Positions 1 to 10,970 of a stretch of 62,537 bases of DNA are shown here, piece after piece. Source of the stretch: Dinochytrium kinnereticum (lineage: Eukaryota > Chytridiomycota > Chytridiomycetes > Chytridiales > Chytridiaceae); the NCBI GenBank assembly GCA_027604005.1, contig JADGJT010000014.1, positions 73,329 through 135,865 of the forward strand, given 5' to 3'. Made by a program: the position numbers and the translations under genes. Positions within the stretch are counted from its first letter, which is position 1. Each line of letters starts with the position of its first letter. Below the pieces are notes generated by a model that had not been told where the DNA came from, searched no databases, and saw nothing but the letters and a program-made list of their open reading frames with translations.

Positions 1-83
1 AACAAAACAAAAAAAAACAAAAAAACCTACAAACTCACTCTTCTCCCCGAACCCCGCCTTCCTCAAAACCAAAAACAACAAAG

Positions 84-900
84 GACATGATGAACAAGCA
101 CCGTCGCAAAACTCAACGCAAGCGCGAGCTCCAATCCCTCAACAAAACTCTTAGGTACCTGGAAGAGAAGGCAGCTTACCTCGAGGACCAGAAGAAATCT
201 TACAATGATTACGTGACGGCTTGCATGGCGCAGCTGGGGAATAAGAAGACGTGAGTTACAGAAGAAGCAAAAAAAAAAAAAAAACAACAAAAAACGAGCT
301 GTTATCTCACCGTACCTCTCTTTTATTCTTTTTAGAAAGGGAAAGAAAGCACCACTTCTCTTCACGAGGCAGTACTACCACCTCAAGGAGCTCAACAAGA
401 CGGGGTCAGTTCCTCAATACGGGTCATTCAAGTACACCGCCCAAGAGCTCACCAAAAAGGGCGTCCTCATCTCCATCGACGATTACAGTCCCAAACAGTT
501 AAATGACCCTCAAAAGCACCCCAACCCCAGCTAACACATCCATTCCCCTTATTTGTTTCTTTTCCCGACCATAAATGAATTCACAGGTACAACCAAATCA
601 CACTCACGATCGCCTCTGATGAAGCTGGGGTGTTCACGGTTGAGGCGTCACTGCTTGGCGTGAAGCTCAGTGAGAAGATGGAGTTGAGGTTGGAAGATTT
701 GCTGCAGAGCCAGTATGATGGGATTCAAACGATGACGTTGTTTGATATGGCAAAGGTTAACATCAATCTGTTGGTCTACATGATTAACAAGAAGTGAGTT
801 TTCTTTCCTTCTTTGTATTTTTTGTTGTTTCGCCCACCTTTTGGCTGACATTTTATCCTCGCTTCTTTTCCCTCTTCCTTATTGTAGGTTTTACGTGTAG
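84..900 (+). CDS. IQGAP-family protein, C-terminal exons (5' end outside the window)
   Basis: This is the C-terminal part of an IQGAP (Iqg1/Rng2) scaffold, which in fungi organises actin at the contractile ring and in animals binds Rac/Cdc42. Exons are 84-250, 336-497, 587-793 and 888-900, joined with consistent phases. The reading runs from a basic helix (QRKRELQ), through a coiled stretch, to FKYTAQELTKKGVL, then DLLQSQYDG and NINLLVYMINKKFYV before the stop. This order matches the RasGAP C-terminal domain that closes all IQGAPs, including the NKKFY ending. The acceptor at 83 is AAG and therefore less certain; bases 1-83 look like the tail of an intron. The calponin-homology, IQ and GAP-related parts must lie upstream, so nothing can be said about them. 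Identification is confident, the first boundary is not. Confidence 0.88.
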
Positions 901-1524
901 TTGTGGATGAAAGACTTAATCTCTGTGTGTGCATTATTTTAAAGACTCTTTTTGCCATATTTCTATAATACTTCCTCTCTCTGTTTTTGTTTTGGTTGGG
1001 TGGGTTGAGGTCTATTTCTTTCTTTCCACAGGAATGGCACTGTGGCGCAGCACCCTACTTGAAGCGCCATCTAAAAAAATCACCTCACTCCTTCCTCATC
1101 ACCTGTTGTCTTTTGATTATCTATACGTTGTCAAGTAAAACCAAGAAGTGCTACGATCGGCATTCAGTCTTTTATTATTATTAGAAAAAAAATAAACATG
1201 AAGAAAAAAAACAGAAAGAAAACTGCAGCCCGTCACTTTCTTTTCCATGATTTAACCCACCCGCTTGGTGTTTTGTGAGTGGGAGAAGGCACGGCGTGTG
1301 ATCTAAAATCCGTCGTAATTAACAGACTTCTTAAAAAAGAAAAAGACCAACAACGAGAGAAGAAGAAAAAAAACAACAACATCTTGGACGCCTCTTAACT
1401 TTCGCGAATGCGATGGAGATAAAAGTTAAATATTCAGTCTGGAATGACAGATGGGATCGAAAGGAGGGAAACGATACGGTTGGATGGGATGTTTATTTCT
1501 CATTGACTGTTTGCTTCTCTCTAC
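901..1524. other. Intergenic, convergent 3' regions
   Basis: No supportable gene. It separates the stop of the IQGAP gene from the stop of the minus-strand bZIP gene and is rich in A and T runs, as expected for untranslated and terminator sequence. Short open frames here have no recognisable composition. Confidence 0.6.
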
Positions 1525-3813
1525 CTAACGTGTGAATGGGCGGAGGGTTGAGGAAAGGGTTGCCTCGATTGCGGAAACGTCTAGTCCGTTGTCCACAGCG
1601 ACGGAGCCTGATTCAAAAACAACAACAACAAAAAAAAAAGTGATGTAAGTAATAGATAACACCACACAAAAAAAAACCGGATCCTTCAAAACAAATAATC
1701 AAAACAAACAAAAACAACTTACAATCCCTATGTGACAACAACAAAGCCTTCAACCCCAACACCTCCTCCCGAAGCCTCGAAGCAGCCTCCCTCAAATGCT
1801 CATTCTCTCCTCCCAAACTCTCAACCCTCACCTGCAAATCCGACAACCACTGCTTCTTCTTCTGCCGACACTTCAAAGCAGCCTGTCGATTCCTCTCCAG
1901 AAACAACTTCCTCTTCTCCTCCGTATCCTGCGAGGGTGATCGGCCCCTTCGCGCTCCAACGCTCGATCGGTCTGGTTGAGTCGAGGGGGAGCCTCCCGAT
2001 GTAGGGTCGACGGAGGATTCGACGGTCGTGGACCTTGTGGGGGGGGCATCGTCGGTTTCAACCTTGACCCGGGAGATTGGGGGTTGGTCAGGTGTTGGGG
2101 TGGGTTGGGTGGAGGTGGTGGAGACGGAGGCGTTGTTGGAGCGGTGGTGGTTTTCGTCTTGAGTCGCGTCAGGTCCAAAAGCGGTGTCAGCTGTGCGTTT
2201 TTGGAATGAGTTTGTGGTGGTGCTCGAGATGTTTGTGGGAAGGGTGACGAATTGAAGTGCGGCAGGGTGGGGTATGGGCATGGTAGCGGTGTCGTCAAAA
2301 GGTGGCGCAGGGATGGTCAAATGGTCATCATGTCTCAATCTCGCGGAATTCATCATCTGAGGAGCGGAAGAGGAGTAATAACTCGAAACGTCGCGTGTCA
2401 AACCTCCCATTGAATGGTAATGACTTGGTCCCTTTCTCCCAGCCAACGCACTACCACCCCTCTCCTCCAAAACATCCCCAAGCCCATCAGACTGCACCGA
2501 ATGCCGCGCAGTCAAATTCTGTGGCTGCTTCTTCCCCGCTACTTTAAGCGTCGGCGGCGGTCCATCTCGAAGCGGATTCGACGCAGCAGCAGCGGCAGCG
2601 GCAGACACAAGCGTCGTGAGCGCCGAAGTAGACCGATAGAGAGGTGGGTATGGGATCCCCCCCTTTTCCGCCAAGGAACCAGACTCGTCAGTGTTTGGTA
2701 CGAAAATGGCGGCAACGCCATTCACGGGGTTCCCTCCGACAATCACGGATGTCATATCGTCCAGGGTGAGACGCTGCTGTTGCTGCTGTTGCTGCTGTTG
2801 CTGCTGTTGCTGCTGTTGTTGCTGTTGTTGCTGTTGTTGTTGGGAAAAGTTGTTGGCATCCGACACGTCTTGGCTTTGACCATCCAGACCAGACCCTTCA
2901 CCTTGCTCCTGCTGCTGCTGTTGCTGCTGATGCTGCTGCTGATGCTGCTGATGATGTTGAAGCTGCTGCTGTGATTGCTGCGTGGGAGGTAACGGCGGCT
3001 GAGTGTAAAAGTCCGTGACATTCGAGAGCTGTCGCTCCAGCGTCCTCGGTGTCATGAGTGGCAATTTCGAGAAGGGCATGAAATCCGTCATGCGATCCAT
3101 CAAAAACACATTCGGGGTCAACCCCGTCCCAGATGGAAAGTAACTCCCACGCGCTGTCAAGGGAGGAAGGACGGGTTTAGGACTTGAGCAGAATCCGTCA
3201 AGGTTGAATTGGAACGGTGCGGAGGCGGAGCCTGAGAAGCTCTGCTCAAAGATGTTTGGCTCCATCTCCAGTTTGGAGCCTGGCGCGAGACGGTTGGGTG
3301 TCTGGTCGATGGTGGGGAGTGGGGAGGGGGAGATGCCTGTGGGAAAATCGAGAAGGCTACCTCCTATGGCCCCCAAACGAAAGTTGGAAAGTCGTTGGTT
3401 TCCTGCAAGATTGGAGGGTCACAGTTATAACCAATTCCGATGCAAAGGCTTGCCCTTTTGTTGCAAGATCGTTGGGAGGTGTGAGGGGCCCATGCACCTC
3501 CCACTTCCCATGTTTTTTCTATTTGTCCCCCCAGATGCCCCGAAAAAGCAAAAAAAATGAAATAAGGGTCACTCTGCTTACCAATGACGGGGTTGTTGGC
3601 CACCATGTGGGCAGCAGCGGCTGAAGAGGATGAGACGGATGCTGAAGATGCGTACTGCAGATCAAAGGCGGCAGCGCTGGTGGCAGCCAGTGGTGATGAT
3701 GGGATGTGCAAGAATGATGACGTGGAAGCAGTGGAGGAGGAGGAGGAGGAGGAGGAGGAGGAGGTTGCCGAGGAAGGGAGGGAGGTGGTGGTTGCAGCAG
3801 CGGCCGTGGTCAT
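1525..3813 (-). CDS. Atf1/CREB-type bZIP transcription factor with long polyglutamine tract
   Basis: Nuclear stress-responsive transcription factor of the fungal Atf1 type (inference from the bZIP domain). Exons on minus are 3813-3582, 3403-1723 and 1607-1525. The basic region reads FLERNRQAALKCRQKKKQWL, carrying the N-x-x-A-A-x-K-C-R DNA-contact pattern, followed by a leucine heptad ending LLSHRDC; splicing to the last exon adds SVAVDNG, paralleling the Atf1 tail after its zipper. The N-terminal half is Ser/Thr/Pro rich, with several glutamine tracts of which the longest lies at about 2770-2840, encoded by mixed CAA/CAG. The start at 3813 is the first in-frame ATG of the Ser/Ala-rich first exon. 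Atf1 orthologues act downstream of the Sty1/Hog1 MAP kinase and bind CRE sites. Frame in the last exon depends on the acceptor at 1608, supported by the homologous ending. Confidence 0.87.
2745..2995 (-). repeat. CAA/CAG trinucleotide tracts encoding polyglutamine
   Basis: Two neighbouring trinucleotide tracts (about 2770-2840 and 2915-2990) encode glutamine runs in the bZIP protein, the second interrupted by His. CAA and CAG are mixed, which usually limits length instability. The reverse frames give apparent poly-leucine and poly-cysteine proteins that are artefacts. Confidence 0.9.
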
Positions 3814-4523
3814 GCAGGCCGTTGCTTGGTTGTTGAAGTGAGAGAGGGTTGAGTGGAGTGAGAGGCCGTCGTCGTCCGTCGTCTCCAGCGAGTCCGTCGA
3901 TGCGAACGAGCGAGCAATGAATGAATGAATGAGTGAATGAATAATAATCTGCTTTTTCCCACGCTCTCCAGCAACCAGCAGCTGCTTGCAGTTTCATCAA
4001 AGAGGAAGTTTGCTCAAAGCCAGCGTGCCACACGGTTGCACAGAGCGTCATCGCAGTGAGAACAGTGACGTCACTTGCATCAACTTTTAATTGAGAATTC
4101 ATTAATTATTATTGTATTACAGTATGTAATACATATACATTTCTAATTATTACAGATTATTATTATTCAACGTGATTTCCTCTTATTTGCTCCTTCCTCT
4201 CAGTTTGCTCTGTCTGGTCCCTTACGCGTTGGTGCTTTCCAGTCTCTTCTCTATCCTGACTGTTCTCGTTTAACATCCCTGTACTCAGAATGCCTACCTT
4301 GGTCCAATAGGACGGGCAGGACAATAAACATAATGTGGGTATCAACTTCCAGTATAAGTGTAAATAAACACTACATATGTTTCAAATATTAAATCAACTG
4401 CTTCAATCTGCTGTTGAGCATCCAGCATCCAGCAGTGAGTAATGGTACTTAACACTTGCTTTTATTGTACATTGCGCGTGCTCATGCACTCCCGGCCCTC
4501 CGCCTCACCCCAATATTCCAGCC
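3814..4523. other. Intergenic, AT-rich; upstream of the bZIP gene
   Basis: Presumed 5' region of the bZIP gene and 3' region of the next minus-strand gene. It contains GAATGA tetranucleotide-like repeats near 3915-3945 and an AT-rich block at 4080-4170 with an inverted repeat. No gene supported. Confidence 0.55.
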
Positions 4524-5139
4524 TCACCCCCTCTGAGTCGCCGCAGACGCATGTCGGCTGCGGGAGTGCAACGGCGTGTTCAACCCAGTCCCAGTGGCGC
4601 TGAACCTCCCGCCAACACCACCACCACCAGCTCCACCTCCAAATCCCCCACCGGCTGCCGCTGTCGCTGCTGCAGCCGTCGCCCTCGACTCGGCGTGAAA
4701 CTTTCGCATTGACTCTGTCGCCTCCTTGAGCTATGAGAATGCAAGAAGAAAAAAGTTTCAGTCACAAAAAAAACTTTTTTTTGAAGGGAACTGGCACCTT
4801 ATCACACAGCATGTTGACCTCCCCAATCTTCTTTGAGAACCTCTCAGCGTCCCTCACAAACGATTCATCATCATCCTCGTCGATGGCTCTTTTTAGAAAA
4901 CATGGTGTTAATCAAAGGAGAGAGGGAGAAGCGGCGGAAAACAGCTCGCAACAAACAATGTCTCCTCCAAGTTCTCTGCTCCAAGGTGAATGTGGTCCCA
5001 TGCGGCACTCAGCTGCAGCTTTCTGCGGAGAGTGTGTGTTTGAAGATGATCATCGTTAAGGGCATGGATGTTGGAAGCGATGCTCAACAAACCTCATGCG
5101 GTCCAGTTCAGCGGACATGGGCTCTCTTGCCTCGTTCAT
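4524..5139 (-). CDS. Small helical/coiled-coil protein, Gly-rich C-terminus, function unknown
   Basis: Not recognised. Four exons join in phase: 5139-5093, 5022-4957, 4888-4798 and 4730-4524, giving about 136 residues. The N-terminal two thirds is amphipathic and acidic (MNEAREPMSAELDRMR, then an AENLEETLAIDEDDDESF stretch and FSKKIGEVNML), consistent with a helical subunit of a small complex. The C-terminal third is alanine/glycine-rich and low complexity. Support for reality is that three introns with proper GT/AG ends remove all frame breaks, and the coding parts continue each other's helical pattern. The size and acidic coiled-coil character recall subunits of complexes such as BLOC-1/BORC or kinetochore assemblies, but no family signature was identified, so this is only a comparison. 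Start chosen as the first ATG giving an open first exon. Confidence 0.6.
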
Positions 5140-5591
5140 TATTTGTTATTGCCGGATGAACGTGGAAAATTTTGCCAACAATTAACGATTCAGACTGCAA
5201 TCATTAGAGTCTTGTTTTTTTTGTTTTGTTTTTATTTGGAGTGTAAAGTGGTTGTATTTTCCGGTAAAAAGCACTTGTATGAGGTCAAAAGGAACCCAAG
5301 GGTTGGTTGATACGGTTGAGAAAGAGAAAAAGTAAGGAGCCTGTGAGGGACAAACGAATAAAGAAGGAAAAGAAAAAACCAGTAAAAAGCATAAAGAAAA
5401 AAAAACAAACAAACCCAGGCTGATCCCCAAAAGAACTAACAGGGAAGAAAAAACCAAAAAACAGCCATAATAACAACAAAAAAAAATAATAAGAAAAACA
5501 AAGGAATGAAAAAAAAATAAGACATAAATAAAGACCATACAAACAAAACAACAAGAGACAGTCCAAAAAAAAACAACAAACAACAAACAAA
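5140..5591. other. Intergenic, A-rich on the plus strand
   Basis: Between two minus-strand genes: promoter of the small coiled-coil gene and 3' region of the SAP-domain gene. Long A runs create long hydrophobic minus-strand frames (Phe/Leu) that are compositional artefacts. No gene seen. Confidence 0.6.
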
Positions 5592-6969
5592 TCAAGCAGC
5601 ACTCGGCGCCCCCTTCTCAGCCTGCTTCTTCTTCTTCTGCGCATGCCTCATCAACCTCTTCTTCAAAATCGCCCTATTCCCCTCCGTGCTCAACCCAAGC
5701 GCCGCACACTTTGCCCTCAAAGAAGGCTGCACCGCAACCGCATCCGGCAACACCTCATTCATCCTCCGATACTCCTCCGCAAGGCTATTCAAAGACTTTG
5801 CCGAGCTCAACGATCCCCTATTCTGCGCACCACCACCACCGCCAAGCAACGCCGGATCCTCCTCAGAGTCCGATGACGGTTCCGAATGGGCAAAGGTGAC
5901 GGCGTGGTGGCTCATGGGAGGTGACGGCGGGGTGACGTTGAGATCAGAGAGATCGCGATCTTCCATGACGCTGGAGAGGAATTGAGCGTTCTCCTGGCCA
6001 AGCTCAATCTCGTCCATGAGGGCTTCGACTGTGCGTTGAAGTTCGAGAATGTCTCGTTCCTGTTTGCGGACTTGGAGGTCGCGGGTACCCATTTGAGTGG
6101 TGAGGGTCTGAATGTGCGCTTTGAGCTGGAAGATGTGCGGTGGTTAGAAAATCCACTTATTCACTCTCCTTTTTTTTTTTTTTTTGTGCGCAAATATGTA
6201 TGGAAGGGGATTGGGGTGTTTACCTTGAGGTTTTCCTCAGCGAGGGCGACTGCCTCTGTCCTGAAAGGGCTGGAATCCCGGGAGGCATCCGGTGTGAGAG
6301 GCGCAGGTTCTTCAGCATGCTCATATCCCTTATGCTCTCTCACATTATATAGGTCTCTCAGCTCTAGTTTTAAAAAAACAACAACAAAAAACAAGAAGGA
6401 AAAACAACGTTCAGCAATCCCAACACCACAATCTCATCCACACTTTCTTCCTCCTCTTTCAATCAAACTAAAACGCAACAAAAAGCGCAAGAAAAACAAA
6501 CCTTTCAGCTTCACCCTATCAGCCTTGGCATTGACAAGAAGAGCCTGCTCCTTATCCATCCACCTCTGTCTAGCCTCCGAGAACTCCATCATCTCCTGAT
6601 CCAGCCTCCTCTGAAGATCATCATTCTGCTTCCTTAGCCTAGCATTCTCCGCCTGCGAAGCTCCAACATCCTGGCTCAACCGGGCCACCGATCCCTCAAG
6701 TTTACCAGCAAGTTTCTCCTTCTCCTTCCACGCAAGCTTTTCCTGTTTCCACATTTCTCGTTAGTTTACAGCTCAGAGGGGAAGAAGAAGAAGGGATAGG
6801 TGTGGAGAACGAAGGGAAAAAAACAAGAGCCAACTGCATGCATGCAGGTTTGGTCAAGGTGTTCAACAGGCGGCACCTTTTTCAAATCATTCAGCTCCCT
6901 TATCAACGCCTGATTGTGGTCATGGAGGTTGCCGAGTTCAACTTTGAGAACGTCGATGGTGTCGGACAT
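5592..6969 (-). CDS. Coiled-coil protein with C-terminal SAP-like motif
   Basis: Uncharacterised protein of about 335 residues from four phase-consistent exons: 6969-6877, 6742-6502, 6363-6224 and 6125-5592. Residues 1 to about 200 are a nearly continuous charged heptad pattern (for example KEKEKLAGKLEGSVARL and ERDILELQRTVEALMDEIEL), predicting a long coiled coil. A Ser/Pro/acidic linker follows. The last 50 residues contain LRAKCAALGLSTEGNRAILK followed by a lysine cluster, which fits a SAP helix-turn-helix (le-LKelckelGLsvsG-Kae-LieRl), a motif that often binds DNA or RNA. The basic C-terminus could be a nuclear signal. The combination suggests a structural or chromatin-associated protein, but function is unknown. 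ATG at 6969 opens the first coiled-coil exon. Confidence 0.72.
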
Positions 6970-7666
6970 AAAAAAAAGGGGGCGGGGGGCGTCAGTGACG
7001 GATGTGAAGTGACTCTGTCAGAAAGCAGTCAAGAGGGGACCGGACAAGACAAGCAAGGAAAGGTGTTCCAAATGAGGCTTTCTTTTGAATATTTTGGATG
7101 TGGGCGGTGTGAGATGGATGGGTGCAGAGGTGGAGGTGAGTGAGGATGGGTGTGGTGTGAGTGAGGTCGTTGGCAAGTGGTCGAGTTGGGAGGAGGTCGT
7201 TGAGAGCAGGAGGAGGAAGGAGGCAGAGGGTCTCAGGTTGTGTCGTTGTCCACAGAAAAAAAAAATTGAATGCAGGCACGGCATGTGGCACAAATCCCAC
7301 TTAATTTCTTTCTGCTTGGTGATTGGAAATTTTGAGGGACAAACAATCTCAACCCAACGACGCGTGCAGGCAGCCACAGCCATCAACGCCTGCTTGCTTT
7401 CTGCGATGGATTCTTCCTTTGAGGCAGAGGGAGACAGGACTCAGCAACATGCTGGGTTGGCTGTTTAATCCTTTCAATGCTTTGAATGTGGAGGAATCAT
7501 ATTTCATTCATCGATACAACCCTTCCCTGCACCTCATTGCAAGAACGTCTCTCATTTCCGTAAAACCCAACGAGCGACCCGATCACGGTCACAGTAGGCC
7601 TCACAAAGGCAAGGTGAGAAAATCGTGTATACAACCACCCTAACTATCAAAATCGGATGGACCCAG

Positions 7667-7908
7667 TGGCAGAGTCACTTTGATAACAAATACAATCCCA
7701 CAAAGAGGCAAAAGGTGGGACTATTATTATACACATGATGAAAGCTATACCTAGAAACGATCTTGCGCGTCATCTTTGTTGGTTCTATGGCAGAGTCACT
7801 TTGATAACCAGAAGTACAATCCCACAAACAGGCAAAAGGTGGGATTATTATTATACAGATGATGAAAAAGCTGTACCTGGAAACGATCGTGTGCGTCATC
7901 TTTGTTCG
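7667..7908. repeat. Tandem duplication, two copies of about 121 bp
   Basis: Copy 1 begins at 7667 and copy 2 at 7788; both start with TGGCAGAGTCACTTTGATAA and share CAAAAGGTGGGA, TTATTATACA, GATGATGAAA, AAACGATC and GCGTCATCTTTGTT blocks in the same order. The copies differ by scattered substitutions and small indels, so the duplication is not recent. Each copy contains the inverted pair TCCCAC and GTGGGA about 15 bases apart, which could fold as a hairpin. Confidence 0.88.
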
Positions 7909-8029
7909 TTATAGGGCGGCAAATAAAGAGTAATCCAGATACTTGCAGTCGAGCGTTGTCTCAGACAGCAGAGAAGGCACATACAATTTTTCCAAAAAAA
8001 GATATTGAGTCAACAAACCAAACTAAAAA

Positions 8030-8405
8030 TGAGGAGGCGGAATTGCATCCCTCGAAAAAACACACTTGATCCCAATGGATTTTCACGAGTTCACACAACA
8101 ACGGTGGACTTGCACAGGCAACAGCACCAGTTTTCTTTCATTTCAGGCGACCAAGACGGACGACGGTCGACAAAACGAGGGGAGGCGGAATGCATCCCTA
8201 ACGGTCAGAAAACGCGCAAAGAAACACCCAAAACACACCTGAAAACGTCCAAAACGCCAAAACCACGTAAAATCATGAAAAAAGATCAACATGCCGGCAA
8301 GGTGAGAGGCGAGCGGCAACGCAGAAAGAAAGAAAGAAGAAAAATAAAATCTGGCATGACCACACGAGCAGCAAATGAAATAGGGGATGGCGGAATGCGT
8401 CCCTT
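8030..8405. repeat. Dispersed 16-bp motif GGCGGAATGCATCCCT, three copies
   Basis: Near-identical copies lie near 8035 (GGCGGAATTGCATCCCT), 8185 (GGCGGAATGCATCCCT) and 8388 (GGCGGAATGCGTCCCT), each preceded by purine-rich GAGG/GGGG sequence. The middle copy has a palindromic ATGCAT core. They lie upstream of nothing obvious; function unknown. Confidence 0.7.
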
Positions 8406-9481
8406 ATACAATCAGATTCAAGCGCGATCGCGAGATGGCGTCGATCTTGCCACCCGACTGGTCGCAGCGACCGACAATAAGGATGCGAGGAGGATCATTC
8501 GTAACTTTGACGGACGGCAAAACCACGAACGAACGAACAAAACGACGACTTTACGCGACGACCTCAATAGGAAACCGTTGGAAGACGATGCGAGGTCGGG
8601 TCATAAAAACGAGGAGGAGGAGAATACCTTCCAACAAAGAAAAAAAAGGACTGAGCCCTAAGCTCAAAGACAACCACTGACTGTCTTTCGACATTCAAAG
8701 GTAAACAGAATGGGACGGGATCCAAGGTAAAGATCAGAAAAAAAGAAAAGAATAGAGTTAGCAAGACCATTTAAGCAAAATAAAGCACGGGGCCTCCACT
8801 AAAGAGAAGGGGGGAGAAAATTATGGAAGAAAAGCCCCGATACAGGCACCACGACGAAAGAGAAAAAGAAGGAGAACCCCCAAGAGACAGCCGTCTTTCA
8901 AATCTTCGCTTTCTTTTTTCTTTTTTCCATCGACTCCCAGCGGCCGAAACCAGTAGAGGAAAAAACCACAGGCCGCGCCAAACTGGGTCCAACAATCCAA
9001 AAAAAAAAAAAAAAGAACCCTAAAAAGAACGCTCCGCCCCCCACAGAAAGCATAACCAAGGAAGTTATTCTTCAATCCAAGAACAAACTTCATGCCCAAG
9101 CCAAAAGCCCACAACCCAGCACTCTTCTATCAAAGAACAAAGAGAAAACGAATTGGGAAAAATGAATAAACAAGGGAAATAAAAAATAACAGTCTAATGG
9201 GACAAGAAAAGGCTGGAGGGCAGACAGGGTTTGGGTGGCTGGAAAGGGTGTGGGAAGTGGGCCGGATTAAAACAATAATCAGAAACCCAGGACAAAGGAA
9301 AACTTCCCATCCAAAAAAAAAAAAAAGGCCAACTACAAAAACAACCAACACAGACGAGAGAAAAAATCATTGCCGAAAACAAACAGCAGGACCAAATCAT
9401 CACAAAAACCAACAAAAGAGGCACTTTTAAGGCTAGTCCACCAACCCATAACTGACTGGTAAAAACAAAACAAAAAAAAGA

Positions 9482-10970
9482 CTAAGCCTTCACCCTCTTC
9501 CTTAAAGCCCCATCATCAGAGGCAGGTGTCTCCGCTCCAAATTCAAAAACAGACAAAAAGGAAGGGTCTTCCTCCTCATCATACGAGAAGGACCGTTTCA
9601 ATCCTGGCTTCCCAGACAAGCTCAATCCAGAGGCAGACGACTCCGAGGCTGACGGTGAGGGGTAGTTCGACGGCTGCATCAGCATCATCATGGCATGCGA
9701 GTCTATGGAAGACACTGAATCCATCGAGTTGCTCCTCCACAGCGACAATCCCTCCAAAGATCCATCCGATGCTACCGACATAATCGATGAAGCAGACGTC
9801 AAAGAAGGTGGCGAAATGGAAGGAGTGTCTTCAGCAGGTGGGGTCATAGCAGGAGCATGCACTTCTCCCTCTAGCTTCGTCATAGCAAACACAGACGCAG
9901 CATCAAACGGAGCAGGTGTAGGAGGGGCAGTAAAGGCCCCAAGAGACTCAGAAGAGGCCAAAAGGCCACCACTGTTAGCCAAATACATAAGCGGGTTGAT
10001 TGAAGCGGCCTCCGCGGTAAAAGATACGGCGGAAGCGGCCACATCACCCGAGACAGCGTTGGCCAAGGGAACAGTGGGGCAGGCAGGATCCTTACGAATC
10101 TGAGATGTGCGGGCAAGCAACATCGTTGACCACGAGAGGTAAGTCTTTTGACTTACAAACAGATCGTAATCAAGAATGCGCAAAATCTCAAACTCGTTCT
10201 TGTTGATCTCCTCAAGAGGCAGACCAGAAATCTTGGCCCACGCCTTGTTGCTATAGTTGCGGTCTTGAAGGTACTTGGCGGCTACGATCAATGCAGAGAG
10301 GAACATGCGTCGGCCACAAAGGGTGGCGTGGGGTCTGGCACCAGGACCCTCCTTGGCGCTCTTGACAGAGAGCTGGTTGCGAAGACGGACAATATAGAGG
10401 AGAGCCAGCTGAAGAGTTGAAAATGAGGTCCTTGATCGACGGAGAATCTCGCGAATGAACTTCCTAAGAGGAAGCAGGGCTGATCGCGACGAAAACGAGT
10501 GGTTGGGCCAGATCGATTCGATGATCAACGATGCCGTGCCTTGGTAACGGTTGTGTTAAATTTTCAGGCACTTGAACAACAAAAAGAAAATAGAGAAAGA
10601 ACCAAAAATAAAAGAAATACGAAAGAAAGAAAGAAAGGATAACAGAGGAGAAAAAAAGGGGTAAAGGGAAAAAAAAAAAAAAATAGGAAGAAACAAACAA
10701 AAACAAATAACCCTAACCAACTAGGTTCTCGACAAAATCAGCCTTGCTCGCCGAAGCATCCGTTGATGGGTAGGAAGGCAAGGCACTAGCTGAAACTGCC
10801 GAAAGGGCCGAAAGATCGACAGGAAGGCTATAATGAAAACTCGAGCTAGTAGCATGCTTCCGAGTCGGCTGAGACGGAACGGCACGTGGCTGAGTAGCCA
10901 TAAGCTGCTCCTGAAGACGTTGCTGCTGAAGAAGGGAAGTGTAGAGGGAAACAGGAATTTGGACTTGCAT
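9482..10970 (-). CDS. Pho80/Pcl-type cyclin (cyclin-dependent kinase partner)
   Basis: Regulatory cyclin of the fungal PCL class that would bind a Pho85-like CDK and steer it to substrates. Two exons: 10970-10718 and 10539-9482, about 436 residues. The cyclin box spans roughly residues 80 to 215: FVENLVGTASLIIESIWP, then FIREILRRSRTS, YIVRLRNQLSVKS, RRMFLSALIVAAKYLQD, NKAWAKISGLPLEEIN and EILRILDYDLFVS. The R-M-F-L-S-A-L-I-V-A-A-K-Y-L-D sequence and the ILDYDLFV helix are typical of PCL cyclins. The C-terminal 200 residues are Ser/Pro/Ala rich with several acidic Ser/Thr clusters that could act as degradation or phosphorylation sites. A GTAAGT lies inside the coding exon at about 10150, but reading through preserves the cyclin fold, so it is not used as a donor. 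Confidence 0.85.

Larger units (their letters stand above)
6970..9481. other. Long intergenic region with tandem and dispersed repeats
   Basis: About 2.5 kb without a supportable gene. It holds the 5' region of the SAP-domain gene, a duplicated 121-bp block at 7667-7908, three copies of a 16-bp motif between 8030 and 8400, and many A runs from 8640 to 9480 that probably include the 3' untranslated region of the cyclin gene. A plus-strand frame at 8005-8661 is open for 218 codons, but its product is a monotonous Arg/Lys/Asn/Thr string with no domain, so it is not annotated as a gene. Confidence 0.55.

Noticed and set aside
1..83. Poly-A stretches as a retrotransposon tail
   Set aside because: No target-site duplication or reverse transcriptase sequence; A runs are common throughout and fit intron and UTR composition.
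2414..2974. Leucine-rich reading frame on plus opposite the bZIP polyglutamine
   Set aside because: It is the reverse reading of CAG/CAA repeats; no domain and no splice support.
5182..5644. Hydrophobic frames on minus beside the SAP-domain gene
   Set aside because: They are compositional artefacts of the A-rich 3' region.
8005..8661. Open frame of 218 codons on plus
   Set aside because: Product is a repetitive Arg/Lys/Asn/Thr string without domain or neighbours in frame; likely a chance frame in A-rich DNA.
8821..9351. Hydrophobic Phe/Leu-rich frames on minus
   Set aside because: Created by long A runs on plus; no start or splice pattern of a membrane protein.
10140..10160. GTAAGT inside the cyclin exon as a splice donor
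   Set aside because: Reading through preserves the LDYDLFVSQKTYLSW helix; splicing would break the cyclin box.
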